From NCBI GenBank assembly GCA_028571685.1, contig CM053154.1:3767501-3831500 (forward strand): a DNA stretch of 64,000 nt. Reading direction: 5' to 3'. Shown here piece by piece: positions 20,850-32,689 of the stretch (positions within the stretch are counted from its first letter, which is position 1; every line of letters starts with the position of its first letter). This DNA is from Heterohyrax brucei (lineage: Eukaryota > Chordata > Mammalia > Hyracoidea > Procaviidae). The notes below the pieces were generated by a model. That model did no database searches. It was not told where the DNA came from and was given only the letters and a program-made list of their open reading frames with translations. The position numbers were made by a program, and so were the translations under genes.

Positions 20850-23800
20850 TTTTAAGTTCTTATCTTAGGGATCTCATACAATATTTGTGCTTTTGTTGCT
20901 GACTACTTTCTCAACAAAATGCTCTCTAATTGAAACCAGGTTATGAGATGTTTCCTAAAATCATCGCTGTTCTTTATCATTCCATAGTGTTCCATTGAGT
21001 ATATATACCATAGTTTATCTATCCATTCCTCTATTGTTGGGCATCTGGGTTGATTCCATCTTTTTGCTGTTGTGGACTGTGCTGCAACAAACATTCATAT
21101 ACATGTATCACTTGGTGTGAATGGTGTTGATTCTGTAGGATATATTCTGAGCAGTGGAATTACTGAGTCAAATGGTATATCTATATGCAGCTTTTTAAGG
21201 AAATGCCAGATTGCTTTCTAAAGAGGGTGCACCATTTTGCAATCCCACCAACAGTGTAGGAGAGTTCCAGTTTTTCCACAGCCTCTCCAGCATTTGTTGT
21301 CCTGTGTTTTTTGAATCATAGCCAACCGTATTGGGGTGAAATGGTATCTCATTGTCATATTGATTTGAATTTCTTCAATAGCTAATGATTGTGAGCATGT
21401 CTGGATGTGTTTTTTGGCTGCCTGGATCTCCTCTTTAGAAAAGTGTCTGTCTGACTCCTTTGCCCATCACTTAACTGGATGATTTATCTTTTTCTTATTG
21501 ATATTTTATAGTACCTTATAGACTATGGAGATCAGGCATTGGTCTGACATATAGTTACCAAATATTTTTTCCCATTCTATAGGTGACCTTTTAATTCTAT
21601 TAATAAATTCTTTGAATGAGCAAAAGTGTTTGATTCTTAGTACTTCCCATTTATCTATTTTCTGTTGTTTGTGGTTTGTTTGATAGATTTCGAAGTTTGT
21701 CTACATTGTGTATTAAAAGTTCCTTGTTATTCCTACTTTTTCTTGCATAAGCTTTATCATTTTAGACGTGGTATTTAAGTCTTTTATGCAGTTTGAGTTG
21801 GTTTTTATATAAGGTGTAAGATATGGGTCTCATTTTAATTTAGTACAGATGGATATCCAATTTTGCCAGCACCATTTGGAGAAGAGATTGTTTTTACCTG
21901 AGTTTAAGGTCTTAGGGCCTTTGTCAAATATCAGCTGTTCATAGGCATATGGAGTCATCTGTGGGGTTTCAATTCTGTTCCATTGATTTGTCTCTTTTTG
22001 TGCCAGTACAAGTCTGTTTTGACTACTGTGGCAGTGTAATAGGTTCTGAAATCAGGTAATGAGAGGCCTCCCAGTGTGTTCTTCTTCAGTAGTGCTTTAC
22101 TTATCTGGGGCTTCTTCCCTTTCCAAACAAAGCTGGTAATTTTTTTTCTCGATCTCATTAAAAAATGTCACTGGAATTTGTATTGGGATTGTGTTATATA
22201 AGTAGATTGCTTTGGGGAAAATAGACATTTCCACCATGTTGAGTCTTTCGACAAGCAGGATAGGTTTCTCCACTTATGTAAGTCTCTCGTAGTTTCTTAT
22301 AGTAAAATCTTGTAGTTCTCTCTGTAAAAGTCTGTTATTTCTCATTAGATTTATTTCTAGGTACTTTATCTTCTTAGGGGCTATAGTAAATGATACTGAT
22401 TTGGTGATTTTTTTCCTTAATAATCTCATTCTTGGTGTAAAGGAATCCTACTGATTTACGTAGGTTTCTCTTGTATCCCGAGACTTTGCTGAACTCTTCT
22501 ATCAGTTTGACTAGTTTACATATGGATTCTTTAGGATTCTCTGCATATACAATCATATGGATTCTTTAGGATGCTCTGCGTATACAATCATAGCATCTGC
22601 AGATAGGGAGATTTTTAGTTGTTGTTTGCTGATGCAGATGCCCTTTGTTTCCTGATCTTGCCTAACTGCTCTGGCCAGAACTTCTAGTACGATGTTAAAT
22701 AGGAGAGGTGAGAGTGGGCATCGTGGTCTAGTGCCTGTTCTCAAGAGAAGCTATTTCAGTCTCTCTCCATTCAAAACAACATAGGCAGTTGGTTTTGTAA
22801 TGGCCCTTATTTCACTGAGGAATTCGCCGTCTATTCCTATTTTGCTGAGAGCTTTTAGCATGACTAGGAGTTGGACTTTATAAAATGCCTTTTCTGCATC
22901 AATAGACAAAGTCAGGTGATTCTTGTCTTTTGTGTTATTTATGTGGTTGATCACATTAGTTGTTTTACTGATGCTGACGCAGCCTTGCATCCCTGGTATG
23001 AATCCAACATGGTCATGATGGATTATTTTTTGGATATATTGTATTCTATTGGCAAGAATTTTGTTGAAGGTTTTTGCATCTAGACTCATGAGTGATATTC
23101 ATCCATAGTTCTCCTTTTTGGTTGGGTCTTTCTCTGGCTGTGATACCAGGGTTATACTGGCTTAATAGAATAAATTTGGGAGTATTCCACCTCTTTCTCT
23201 ACTGTGAAATAGTCTCAGTAGTATTGGAGATAACTCCTCTCTAGAAGCGTGTTGGAATTCTGCGGGGAAGCCATCTGGGTCCAGGATTTTTTTTGTTGGT
23301 AGTTTTTGGATAACTTTTTCAATCTCTTTCTTTGTGATGAGTTTATTAAGTTGTTCTGCTTCACTTTGTGATAATTTTGGTAGGTGATATGAATCAAGGA
23401 ATTTGTCCATTTCCTCTAGGTTTTCAAATTGGTTAGGGTACAGTCTTTGATAGTATTCTGTTACGATACTTCTGATTTCTGTTGGATCTGTTGTGACAAC
23501 TCCTCTCTCATTTCTTATTTGGGTAATTTGTTTCCTTTCCTATTTTTCTTTAGTAAGTTTAGCCAACGGTTTGTCAATTTTGTTGATCTTTTTAAAAAAA
23601 CAGCTTTTAGTTTTTCCGTTTTTTCAATTGTTCTTCTATTCTGTAAGTTGTTTAGTTCTGCTCTAATCTTTATGATCTGTTTTCTCCTAGTGTCTGAGGG
23701 GTTCCTCTTTTGTTCTCTCTCTACTTGTTCAAGCTGTAGGGTTAGTTCTTTGATTTGGTTTCTTCCTTCCTTCTAGATGTGTGCATTTATGGAGATAAGC

Positions 23801-24671
23801 TGACTTCTCAGCACTGCTTTGATTCTGGTAGGAACTGTTTTCATTCTCATTGGAATCCATAATTTCTTTATTTCATCCATGATTTCTTGTGTAACCCATG
23901 GGTTTTTGAGCAAGATGTTGTTCAGTTTCCATGAATTTCACTTTCTGTCTATGTTTTTTCTTCTATTGGTTTCGATTTCTATGGCTTTAGGATCTGAGAA
24001 GATGCTTTGCATTAATTCAGTGGTATAGATTTTGTTGAGAGTTGCTTTATGTCCTAACACATGGTCTATTCTGGAGAATGCTCCATGTCCACTGGAGTAA
24101 AAGGTGTGTTGTCTGCTGATGGATAGAAAGGTCTGTATATGTCGATCAGGTCTAGTTGGTTCGTTGTGGCAATAAGGTCTTCTGTGTCTTTACTGAGCTT
24201 TTCTCTAGATGATCTGTCTAGTATTGAGGGTGGAGTGTTGAAATCTCCCACTATGACTGTAGAGTCATGTATCTCATTTTTTAGTGTAGTCAGTGTTTCT
24301 TTGATGTGTTTAGGTGCTCTAATATTAGGTGCATAAATGTTTAATATTGTTAAGTCATGCTTGTGTATTGAACCTTTCAGCAATAAAGTGTCCATCCTTG
24401 TCCACAATGGTGAATTTTACATTAAAATTGATTTTATCTGAGATTAGAATTGCCACACTGCTCTTTTTTGTTCATTGTTAGCTTGATATATGTTCTTCCA
24501 TCCTTTAATTTTTAGTTTGTTCCTATGTCTAAGTCCAAGGTGAGTTTCTCGTAGGCAACACATCGATGGGTCGTGTCTTTTGATCAGAGATGTCACTCGA
24601 TGTCTCTTTACTGGAGCATTCAGTCCATTCACATTCAATGTAATTATTGAATTATTATTCAGTACTGCCAT
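20850..24671 (-). pseudogene. L1-A ORF2 (endonuclease-reverse transcriptase) pseudogene
   Basis: The start is ATG at 24671, followed by ITLNVNGLNAPVKRHRV (residues 9-25) and the CLRETHL Glu motif. IVGDFNTP, the endonuclease Asp-Asn pair, lies in 24066-24407. DPDGFPAEF is in 23162-23410, palm motif A as LSIDAEKAF in 22751-23089, and [13 protein letters not shown] in 22553-22744, where GTRQGC is expected. Motif C reads LSADAMIVY, so the second catalytic Asp is Ala. A 35-bp tandem duplication directly after motif C shifts the frame. The C-terminus is recognisable at 20903-21094 (RWNQPRCPTIEEWIDKLWY). Not functional. Confidence 0.9.
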
Positions 24672-25439
24672 TGTGATATACTTATTTTTGTGTTGATGTT
24701 TTCTCTGTTGTTCTTATTAATCTGTTCTGGGGCATTCTTCTTTGTGAGTTGATTTTTCACCTTTTTTAGGGTGCATTTTGTTGAGACTGCTGTATTACGT
24801 TTCTTGATTTGATAATGTTGCATCTTTATTGTGCTTTATGGCTGGCCTTACGGTCCCCATTCATAAACTATGTATAAACCCAATTTTAATTACTACCAGT
24901 CTTATTACCTTCCTGTCCATCTGGAAAGAGTGTAACAACTGTACTGCATTCCTCTTTTTAATATAATGATATCATAGTTTTCATGATAGGATCACTGGAT
25001 CATTTCTTTCACTATTATAGCTTTGATTGAGTTTGGAGCGTTCCCTAACTGAGTAGGGTTCTGGTTGATGTGTCCTGTATTTGCTTCTAAAATGTAGTTA
25101 GTGACTTTGTTCTTCTAAGCCAAGAGATTCTTTTCAGAATTTCTTTTAGCTTTGGTTTGGTTTTTACAAATTCTCTGAGTTTCTGTTTATCTGCAAATAT
25201 CTTAATTTCATTTTCACATTTGAAAGATAGTTTTGTAGGATATATAATTATTGGTTAGAAGTTCTTCTCCTTCAAGGCTTTGAATGTGTCATGCCACTGT
25301 CTCCATGTCAGCATTGTTTCTGCTGAGAAATCTGACGAAAGCCTCCAGGGTTTCCCTGTGAGTGTTGAGCCTTGCTGCCTTTAAGAGTTTCTGCTTATGT
25401 TTCATTTTGTTAAGGTTTATTATAGTATGTCTTGGGGTC

Positions 25440-25625
25440 TTTCTTTTGAGATCTGTATTGAATGGCATTCAGTATGTATCTTGGATGTCTCATATTCTCT
25501 TGTTTCATAATTTCTGGAAAGTTTTCTGTCAGCAGCTCAGCAACAATACTGTCTGTGTTCTCAGGTGTATCGCCCTGTTCAGTCACTCCAATAAATTGTA
25601 GCTTGTTCCTCTTAGACAGGAAACT
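25440..25625 (-). pseudogene. L1-A ORF1 RNA-binding domain remnant
   Basis: The minus strand translates as RNKLQFIGVTEQGD and then ELLTENFPEIMKQEN, matching the L1 ORF1 RNA-recognition region (the LIGV-E and ENFP blocks). Nothing of the ORF1 N-terminus or coiled coil precedes it; a 5'-leader-like sequence does. In a live element this domain coats L1 RNA as a trimer, which would be impossible without the coiled coil. Confidence 0.75.
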
Positions 25626-25783
25626 TTCCGTTCAGTAGTATGAAGTCCAAATTGAGAGCCCTATGCCACATCCTGAGGCTCACTAGGTATTCAGAAGGCT
25701 CTGTTTAGTTATCAGTTCAGGTCTTGGTTTCCAGAGGGATTTGGGGAGACGTGTTAGACTGCCATGTTGACTCCGGCCCCTCT

Positions 25784-26295
25784 TTTTAGTTTTTTTATGA
25801 CCAGTCTTGTGATAGATTTGCAAACTTCTGGCTCTGTTAATTTTGTCATTTATTGTTCTGTTTTTCCTTTTATTGACTCTGCTCTTATATTTAGCATTTT
25901 CTTCTTTTAACTTACTTTAATTTTTAGTTTACTTCCCTTTTTATATACTTTGAAGATGTACAGTTGGATTCCTGATTAAAGACCCTTTATCCTCTTTCTA
26001 ATTTGAGCACTTAAAGGTATCAGTTGGTCTTGTATTACTGCTTTAACAATAGCAAAAAGTTGACATACTGTATTTTTGTTATTCTTTAGTTGGAAATACT
26101 TTCTCATTTCTCTTTTAACTTAGTTTTGATCTGTAAGTCATGCAGAAGTATATTGTTTATAATTAGCTGAGATTTTAAAAGACGCTTTCTTTTTATGGAT
26201 TTAAAATTTAATTCTACCTGGATCCAAAAACATATTATGTATAATTTCAGTCATTTCCTATTTATCAAGATGCTGTACCTCAGTACTGCACAGGA
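25784..26295 (-). mobile_element. Old L1 ORF2 remnant
   Basis: The complement follows the region between endonuclease and palm of an old L1; GACCAGTCTTGTGATAGATT and TTGATCTGTAAGTCATGCAG are recognisable landmarks. Very T-rich on the plus strand. It lies exactly between the 5' end of L1-A and the RTE at 26300, so it is the likely older substrate. Confidence 0.6.
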
Positions 26296-26299
26296 GTTA

Positions 26300-28432
26300 A
26301 ATTGAGTAGGTCTGTGGAAAGACTCAATGTAAATGGTCAATATCATCAGTCAGAAGAAGCCCAGGGACTCACTGCAGAACAGACTATCAATTGCTCCTAG
26401 GAAAGTTCAAGTTATAGCTCAAGAAAATTAAAGCAAGTCTAGAAAAGCCAAGATACGACATTGAGTTCATCCCCTCTGGCTTTACAGATTATCTCAAGAG
26501 TAGATTTGATGCAGTGACCACTAATTACTGAAGACCAGATGAGTTGTGAGATGACCTCAAGGATATCATACATGACGAAAGAAAAAGGGAATTAAGATGA
26601 CAAGGAAGAAGGAAAAGACAAAAATGTAGACCAGAAGAAACTCTAAAACTTGTTCTTGAGTGTAAAACTGCTAAAGCAGATGGGAGAAATGATGAAGTAA
26701 AATAGCTGAACAAAAGATTTCAAAGGGCGGCTCGAGAAGGTAAAGTATTAAATGAAGCATGCAAAGCCTTGGAGCTAGAAAACAAAAAGGGAAGAGTATG
26801 CTTGGCATTTCTTAAATTGAAAGAACTGCAGAAAAAAAGTCAAGCTTCAAGCTACAGTATTGAAGGAGTCTACAGGGTAAATACTAAATGATGCAGAGAG
26901 CATCAAAACAAGATGAAAGTAATATACAGAGTCACTATACCAAAAAGAATTTGTTGACACTGAACAACTTCAGGACGGTAGCATATGACCAAAAGCCAAT
27001 GATATTGAAGGAAGGAGTCGGAGCTGCGCTGAAGGCCCTGGTGAAAAATGAGGCTTCGAGATCTGATGGACTACCAAGTGAGATGTTGCAACAAATAGAT
27101 GCAGACCCAGAGGTGCTCACTCATCTATGCCAAGAAATTTAGAAGGCAGCTACCAACCACCTTGAAGAGATACATACGTGTGCCCTTTTCAAAGATCCGG
27201 TGGAATGTGGAAATGATCAATGTTGTTAATATCACACAAGTAAAATTTTGCTGAAGATCTTTCGAAAAGGGGTTGCAGCAGAGCATAACAGGAAACTGCT
27301 GGAAACTCAAGCTGAATTTGGAAGAGGATGTGGAATGAGAGATGTCATTGCTGCTGTCAGACAGGCCCTAGTTGATGAAGCCAGAAAGACGTTTACCAGT
27401 TCTTTATTGCCTATGTAATTGAATTTGAGTGTGTGAACTATGATAAATTATGGATAACATTGCAGACATGAGAATTCCATAACACTTACTCCTGCCCATG
27501 AGGAGGCTGTATATAAACCAAGAGGGAGTCGTTCGAACAGAACAGGGTGATACTGTGTGGTTTAAAATCAAGAACGGTCTGTGTCAGGGTTGTATCCTTT
27601 CACCATATTCATTCCATCTGTGTGCTGAGTGAATATGCCAAGAAACTGGGCTGTATGAAGAAGAATGTGCCATCAGCATTGGAGGGAGACTCGCTGACAG
27701 CCTGTGATATGCAGATGTGATAACCCTGTTTGCTGAAAGGGAAGAGAACTTGAGGTACTTATAGCGGAGATCCTTACGAATTACACCCTAACATAAAGAA
27801 AATAAAACTACTCGCAACTAGAGCAATGAGTAACATGATAAATGGTGAAGATGTTGAAGTTGTTAATGATTTCATTTTATTCGAATCCACAGTGCCCATG
27901 GACCCCCCAGTCAAGAGATCAGACGAGGTTTATTGCATTGGGTCCATTGGCTGTACTTAAAATGTTACAGAACAAAGATATCACCTTGATAACTAAGGTG
28001 TGCCTGACCCAAGCTGTGGTATTTTCAGTTGTGTCACTTGCATGCATAAGCTGGACAGTGGATAAGGGAAGCCGAAGGAGAACGGGTGTGTTTTAATCAG
28101 ACTGCTGGTGAGGGATACTGAGTCTACTGAGGACTGCCTGGAGAAGGGATGAAGCTGTCTTGGAAGGAGTGCAGCCAAACTGCTCCTTCCAAGTGAGGGT
28201 GAAGGAGCCTTTGCCTCTAGTCTTTTGGACATGTTACCAGGAGGGACCAGTCCCTGGAGGAGGACACCATGAGGGGTCAAGTAGAGGGCCAAAGTAGAGA
28301 AGATGGCTTGACTCAGTGGCTGCAGGTGGAGCGCAGTTGAGAGGACGGTGCAGGACGGGGCAGCACTTACTTCTGATGTGTGTGGGCCACTGAAAGTCAA
28401 AACTGACTGAACAGCAGCTGACGGCAGCAGCA
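26300..28432 (+). mobile_element. RTE-type LINE, second half of the element
   Basis: It begins in the endonuclease-palm linker (TCAATATCATCAGTCAGAAG), then ELKKLK-type coil-rich sequence, the reverse transcriptase and the 3' region to about 28432. The palm box is TATGCAGATGTG, giving Tyr-Ala-Asp-Val with the second catalytic Asp lost, and a TGA at 27705-27707 precedes it at the same codon as in the copy at 1691. A partial frame at 26888-27142 preserves KALVKNEASRSDGLPSEML (fingers/palm). It starts close to where the fragment ending at 15580 stops. Confidence 0.85.
26888..27142 (+). pseudogene. RTE reverse-transcriptase fingers remnant
   Basis: An 84-codon frame contains LVKNEASRSDGLPSEMLQQ and VLTHLCQEI, the segment before palm motif A in which intact RTEs have an S-G-D-G-(I/L)-P sequence. 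It ends at a TAG where Trp is expected. The rest of the enzyme continues in other frames up to the damaged YADD box at 27708-27719. Confidence 0.85.
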
Positions 28433-28721
28433 TGCCCTGGTGTGGTTGGCCTGGTCCAGCATGCCACGTGTATCTGAAAACATCGTTCTGTTGTTGACTG
28501 CGGTGTTCTAGAAGTGTCACTCGACAACCTGTCACGTGAGAACTGAGTTCTTACTGACATTCTGTGTCGTGTTTGGTTGATCACTGATGGGAGCCTATTG
28601 ATGCCTCTGACTCTGTCTGTTGGTTTGTCTGTTTTCCCCTTTGGTCCTGTCGACCTTTGTTTTCTGTATTTTGAAGTTTCGTTGTTGGGAGCAAACATAG
28701 TTTTGTCGTTTCATTGTGTTG

Positions 28722-28917
28722 CCTTCTTTTCTGCTATTGAGTCAATTTCAATTCCTAGTGATCTTCTAGGACAGAGCAGGTTGCCCCCGAGGCTGCATTC
28801 TGTACAGAAGCTGACGGCCGCGTCTTGCTCTGTTGGGGTGGCTGGCTCAAACTCATGACCTTTCGGCTAGAGCAGCTGAGTGCTTTAACCACGGTGCCAC
28901 TAGGACTCCTTCCTTCT
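28722..28917 (-). mobile_element. AfroSINE
   Basis: Reverse complement order: CTATTGAGTCAATTTCAATT (diverged 3' signature), GATCTTCTAGGACAGAGCAG, CATGACCTTTCGGCTAGAGC, GAGTGCTTTAACCACGGTGC and the head complement CACTAGGACTCC. Near full length. Confidence 0.85.
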
Positions 28918-29235
28918 GATCTAGGGACCCTTGAATCATTATACATTGTCTTTGTCTGTGGTGATGCTCCTTTTCTTAAAGTTTATTTTGCCTGATGTTA
29001 ACATAGTTGTCTATTTTTATGCGTAATTACTACTTGCAAAGCTTGTTTTTTTCACATTACTTTCAGCTGTTTCTGTCTTGTATTTATGGACATTATATAG
29101 TTAGCTCTTGGTGGTTACTATTCTTACGACATCTGCCTTACAGTTGGAGTTTTTAGTCCATTTGCATTCAGTGACTCTTCTGTGGTTGGATTTAGGTCTG
29201 CCATTTTTCTGTTTGTTTTTCATGTCTGTTCCGTT
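28918..29235 (-). mobile_element. Old L1 fragment around the ORF2 start
   Basis: TTGCCTGATGTTAACATAGTT, then CTTACAGTTGGAGTTTTTAG and TCCATTTGCATTCAGTGACT are the complement of the spacer and first ORF2 codons of an old L1. The same region in L1-A lies near 24420-24700. No open frame. Confidence 0.6.
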
Positions 29236-32033
29236 TGTTTTCAGGAAAAGCTGGGGGAAATGCATCCTGGCTTACAGGGTTGGGGGTGGGCATCTGAGGG
29301 CTGGGCTCCTGCAGCCCCCCCCAAGGCAGGTGATGAGCTCATCAGGGAGGCGGAGGGTACAGACAAAGTGCTTGATGGTTGGGGAGAGAAGAGAAGGCAT
29401 GAAATGTATCGGGGTGGGTGAGGCGTGAGTCTTCTAGAAGGCACAGTAGATTCGGAACCGTACTGTTTGCCATTCGTTTACCACATGGCGTTTCAACCAC
29501 TGCTGAAGTGTCCCCTTTATTCCAGATGTACACTAAACTCTGAAGATACAAAGCAGACAGGGCTTTGTGCCTGTGAGGTCGTGACACAGGTGGGGTTGAT
29601 GGGCACGGGTCCGGCGGCCACAGGAATGGGTGCAGGTTGGAGGCTGCGGATAATGGAGATGAGTCGTTCTACGAGAACATGTAATCATCGGGAGGTGAGG
29701 GCAGCTTGTCAGAGCCAGTAGCCCTTGAGCTGAACCCTCCAGCCAGAGACCTTCAAACTAGGCAAGACAGAGGACAGTGGTGGGCACTCGGGCAGCAGGC
29801 CTGGCATGCTGCAGGACTGACAGTGCATGGGCACGGGTGGCCACAGAGCACAAGACCAGAGGGGGCAGGAGAGGAGCTGGAGGGTGTGAGGTCCCTCAGG
29901 TGGTGGCATGGGTTCTAGCTGGCAGTCATGACAGTGAAAGGGCACCAGGCATCTTTGCTGTGTGAAGTCTTTCCTCTTAAATCATTAAAAATCTTTCTTT
30001 GCTGTCAGCAGAACTGATGGCATTGGGCTAAAATGAATGGCTGGAGTTATACCCAGAATGTGGCTCTGCCAAAGTGTCTTACACTGAAATCTATTTCTGT
30101 TTGGGGAACAGTAGGTAATTAAAGGACGCCAGACATTGCTTCCAGGTTTCAAAGTGGCTTCTGTCCAGTCAGAGGGAGGCTCGCAGCTCAAACAGACAAA
30201 TATGGATGGTGTGCGTTGCACAGCAGGTCATGGAAATCTTGCGTGGCGTTTTGCGGTAACCTCAGTGACTTTAAAGCGTTTGTCTCAGTGCCTACACCCT
30301 TCCAGAAACACTGAAGGAAGGAGTCTAAATGCATTTGGGGCATGGTAAGGGCTTTTTACCTGCAGTGTTACCCAGTACAGGTGGAAAATTAGAATAATGG
30401 GATTATTTCCTCAGCAGGCCTTTGCTGAGTGCCTTCCAAGCATAAGGCGTAGAGGAATCCGACGGGCTACACTCTCTCGGCAGGGACACCTGATGCGAAG
30501 GAGGAAACAGGCGTGCCACTTAGAGTGTGTGAGAGCCGGCACTCTGGACGTCTGAGAGCCCCAGAGAGGCCGAGGTGAGCCGTGGGCTCGGAGGAGGACA
30601 GCTGCTCCTGAGTGGCTGAGCGTGCTGGCTAGGGCCTCTTTTTTAAAAAAATCTTTCTATGTTAATATTTTATTTTTGTAATGAGCATGCCTTCTAATCA
30701 ACAGGATAAACAAGCCGTGAGAGACAAGCGCGGTCTGGCCTCTCTAGTTCTTAGGCTTCTTTGTTCAGGAAATATTTACTCTTCAGTGGCTACCGTGTCC
30801 CATCAGCGCGGTGACGCCCGATCCGGAAACGGGAAGACGCTGGCGGTGGGGACTCAGGAGAAAACCACACTCCATCCCTGGAGGTTGTGGGCGTAGTGGT
30901 GAGTGATGTCAATGCAGACCTGAGCCACCTCTTCAGCCTGAGTGACTCCCCCACGGACACGGCTGCTTTCTCCAGCCGCTCCCACTTGGTGTTAACAGTT
31001 AAAACTTGGGGAGCAGTGAGACGCCTGAGAAAGCCCGCAGACAAACTCTTCAGCTGGACGTGCATGTTACTCAGTTTTTGAATACAAAAAATCATGCTGT
31101 TCATTGTACTGGGACGTGATGTCCACTCTTTTGGCTCCACAAACAAACCCGAAATTGTTTCTAGCTTTCTGCTCTGGCATTCGCAAAGTTTTGCCTAAAA
31201 CCCTTAGAGATTTGTTGCAAAAGATTTATTTATGTGCATTCTGAAGAGCATGCCAAAATCCTGCTGCTTCATGTTTTTCAGGATTCTTCTAAATTAAACA
31301 GTGAGCGTGTGTGAGGGGAGAACATTGGCTTAGTTCTTGTGCAGGGTGCGAGTTCATTTCCAGGCAGAAGGCGCCGGGCTGGGGCAGCCGGGTGAGTGTC
31401 CACCTGGTGAGTTCTGCTGCATGCTGCTGGAGAGCTTATTGTACTCATTACAATCCTGTTTTCTTTTTTTTTCTTTATGAAAAATCACTGACTTCCATCA
31501 GTGGATTAAAAGCAGCCAAACCACCGAGCTCACACACAAACAAAATGCTGCAACAACAACAAGTTCAAATGACTTATTGAGAAAGTACCAGGCATCTTGC
31601 CGGCCAGCAGAACAGTCAGGATCCAAGGAGTGAATGTTTGCTCGGAAATGTTACAAAAACACACTGGAACCCTAGCTGCTGTTTCCGCCAGAAGAATGTT
31701 ATTCGTTTAAAAGACAAAGAAAGGTTTACAGAACACCTGATGACAAACATACCTTTTTATGCATCAAATTTATCAATGAAACACTATTTGTACTGTGATA
31801 CAGAGTAACATGGAATATCTCGGTTGCATAAGATCTGGGAAATGGTTGTGTCCATGGCTCTTGTTCAGCTCCCTTGTCAGGCAGTCAGAGAGCCTTGATG
31901 GGGTGGAGCAGTTTGCACCCACAGACATTTGCAGCAGTGTGAACTGTCCCCCCAACAGGCCTGACTGCTTTGCTGAGAGTCCCTTTGGTAGCAGAACTTT
32001 CCCAGTGTTGATCTGATAGACCCGCTGTCTCCA
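29236..32033. other. Single-copy-looking DNA, GC-rich then mixed
   Basis: About 2.8 kb without strong transposon signatures; possible L2 scraps are listed separately. 29240-29930 is G-rich. A 118-codon frame on the minus strand at 30790-31146 is the longest non-repetitive one in this stretch and matches nothing I recognise. Confidence 0.4.
30405..30475 (-). mobile_element. Possible L2 LINE 3'-end fragment
   Basis: TTTGCTGAGTGCCTTCCAAGC resembles the complement of the L2 3' end (TTTATTGAGCGCCTACTATG-like). The match is short and decayed. Confidence 0.3.
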
Positions 32034-32041
32034 TTCATATG

Positions 32042-32200
32042 TTAGGTTGTTGTTGGTTCTGACTCATAACAACCCGGTAGGTCAAAGCAGAACTGCCCTG
32101 CAGAGTTTCCAAGGAGTGCCTGGTGGATTTGAACCGATGACCTTTTGGCTAGCAGCTGTAACACCTCACCACTATGCCATCAGTGTTTCATATAGGTATT
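32042..32200 (-). mobile_element. AfroSINE
   Basis: Complement order: GTTGTTGTTGGTTCTGACTC tail and 3' signature, AGAGTTTCCAAGGAGTGCCT, GATGACCTTTTGGCTAGCAG and head complement. A possible target duplication TTCATAT occurs at 32034-32040 and 32187-32193, which would put the edges slightly inside the stated limits. Confidence 0.85.
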
Positions 32201-32392
32201 TATACATGGTTATGGGTAGATATCACATTAGAATGAGATGGGTGGGGGAACACTTGGAGTTTCCAGGCGTGGGGACATGGTGACAGCCTGTTTTCTTTGG
32301 GTCTTGCTCCTGACGCACCCGGCGTCTAGGACCTAGGACAGGGCCAGAAGCAGGGTCAGAGCCCCAGAGTGTTTTCTCTGAGTGCTTCTGTG

Positions 32393-32583
32393 AGGGGCGG
32401 AGCCCTGGTGGCAGGTGCTAATCAAAAGGTCGGCAGTTTGAATCCACCAGCTGCTGCCATGGGAGAAATATGTGGCATTTGTTTTCTGTAAAGATGGACA
32501 GCCTTAGAAACTCTACAGGGCAGTTCTGCTCTACCTGTGGGGTCACTGTGAGCTGGAATCAGTTCAATTGGCAAGGGTTTATT
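32393..32583 (+). mobile_element. AfroSINE
   Basis: The head GGAGCCCTGGTGGCAGGTGC is followed by AAAAGGTCGGCAGTTTGAAT, GGGAGAAATATGTGGCATTT, GTAAAGATGGACAGCCTTAG and the end CAGTTCAATTGGCAAGGGTT. This is the longer subgroup that carries the GGGAGAAAxATGTGG block. About 12 bp of the head is deleted. Confidence 0.9.
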
Positions 32584-32689
32584 CCATCAGATGAAATAAT
32601 GTATTTAAAATATTTTTACAAAGCGTTTTTGAATTATGGAAAACGTGGGGAAGGGGAATTCTGGAATAGTTTATTGTGCTCGTGAGGAA

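Larger units (their letters stand above)
19878..25783 (-). mobile_element. L1 LINE copy A with 5' leader but truncated ORF1
   Basis: Read right to left: a 5' leader at 25783 to about 25640 (GGGGCCGGAGTCAACATGGC), then directly the RNA-binding part of ORF1 (about 25625-25440), a spacer, ORF2 from 24671 to about 20850, and a 3'UTR to the poly-A (T run at 19878-19886). Most of the 5'UTR and the ORF1 N-terminus with its coiled coil are absent. The 3'UTR differs in type from those of the L1s at 4147 and 41450. ORF2 is broken into many frames. Length is 5.9 kb against about 7 kb for L1-B. Confidence 0.85.

Noticed and set aside
27993-28698. Two long minus-strand frames (180 and 154 codons)
   Set aside because: Largely antisense to the plus-strand RTE 3' region, running into flanking DNA; no domain and no conservation expected.
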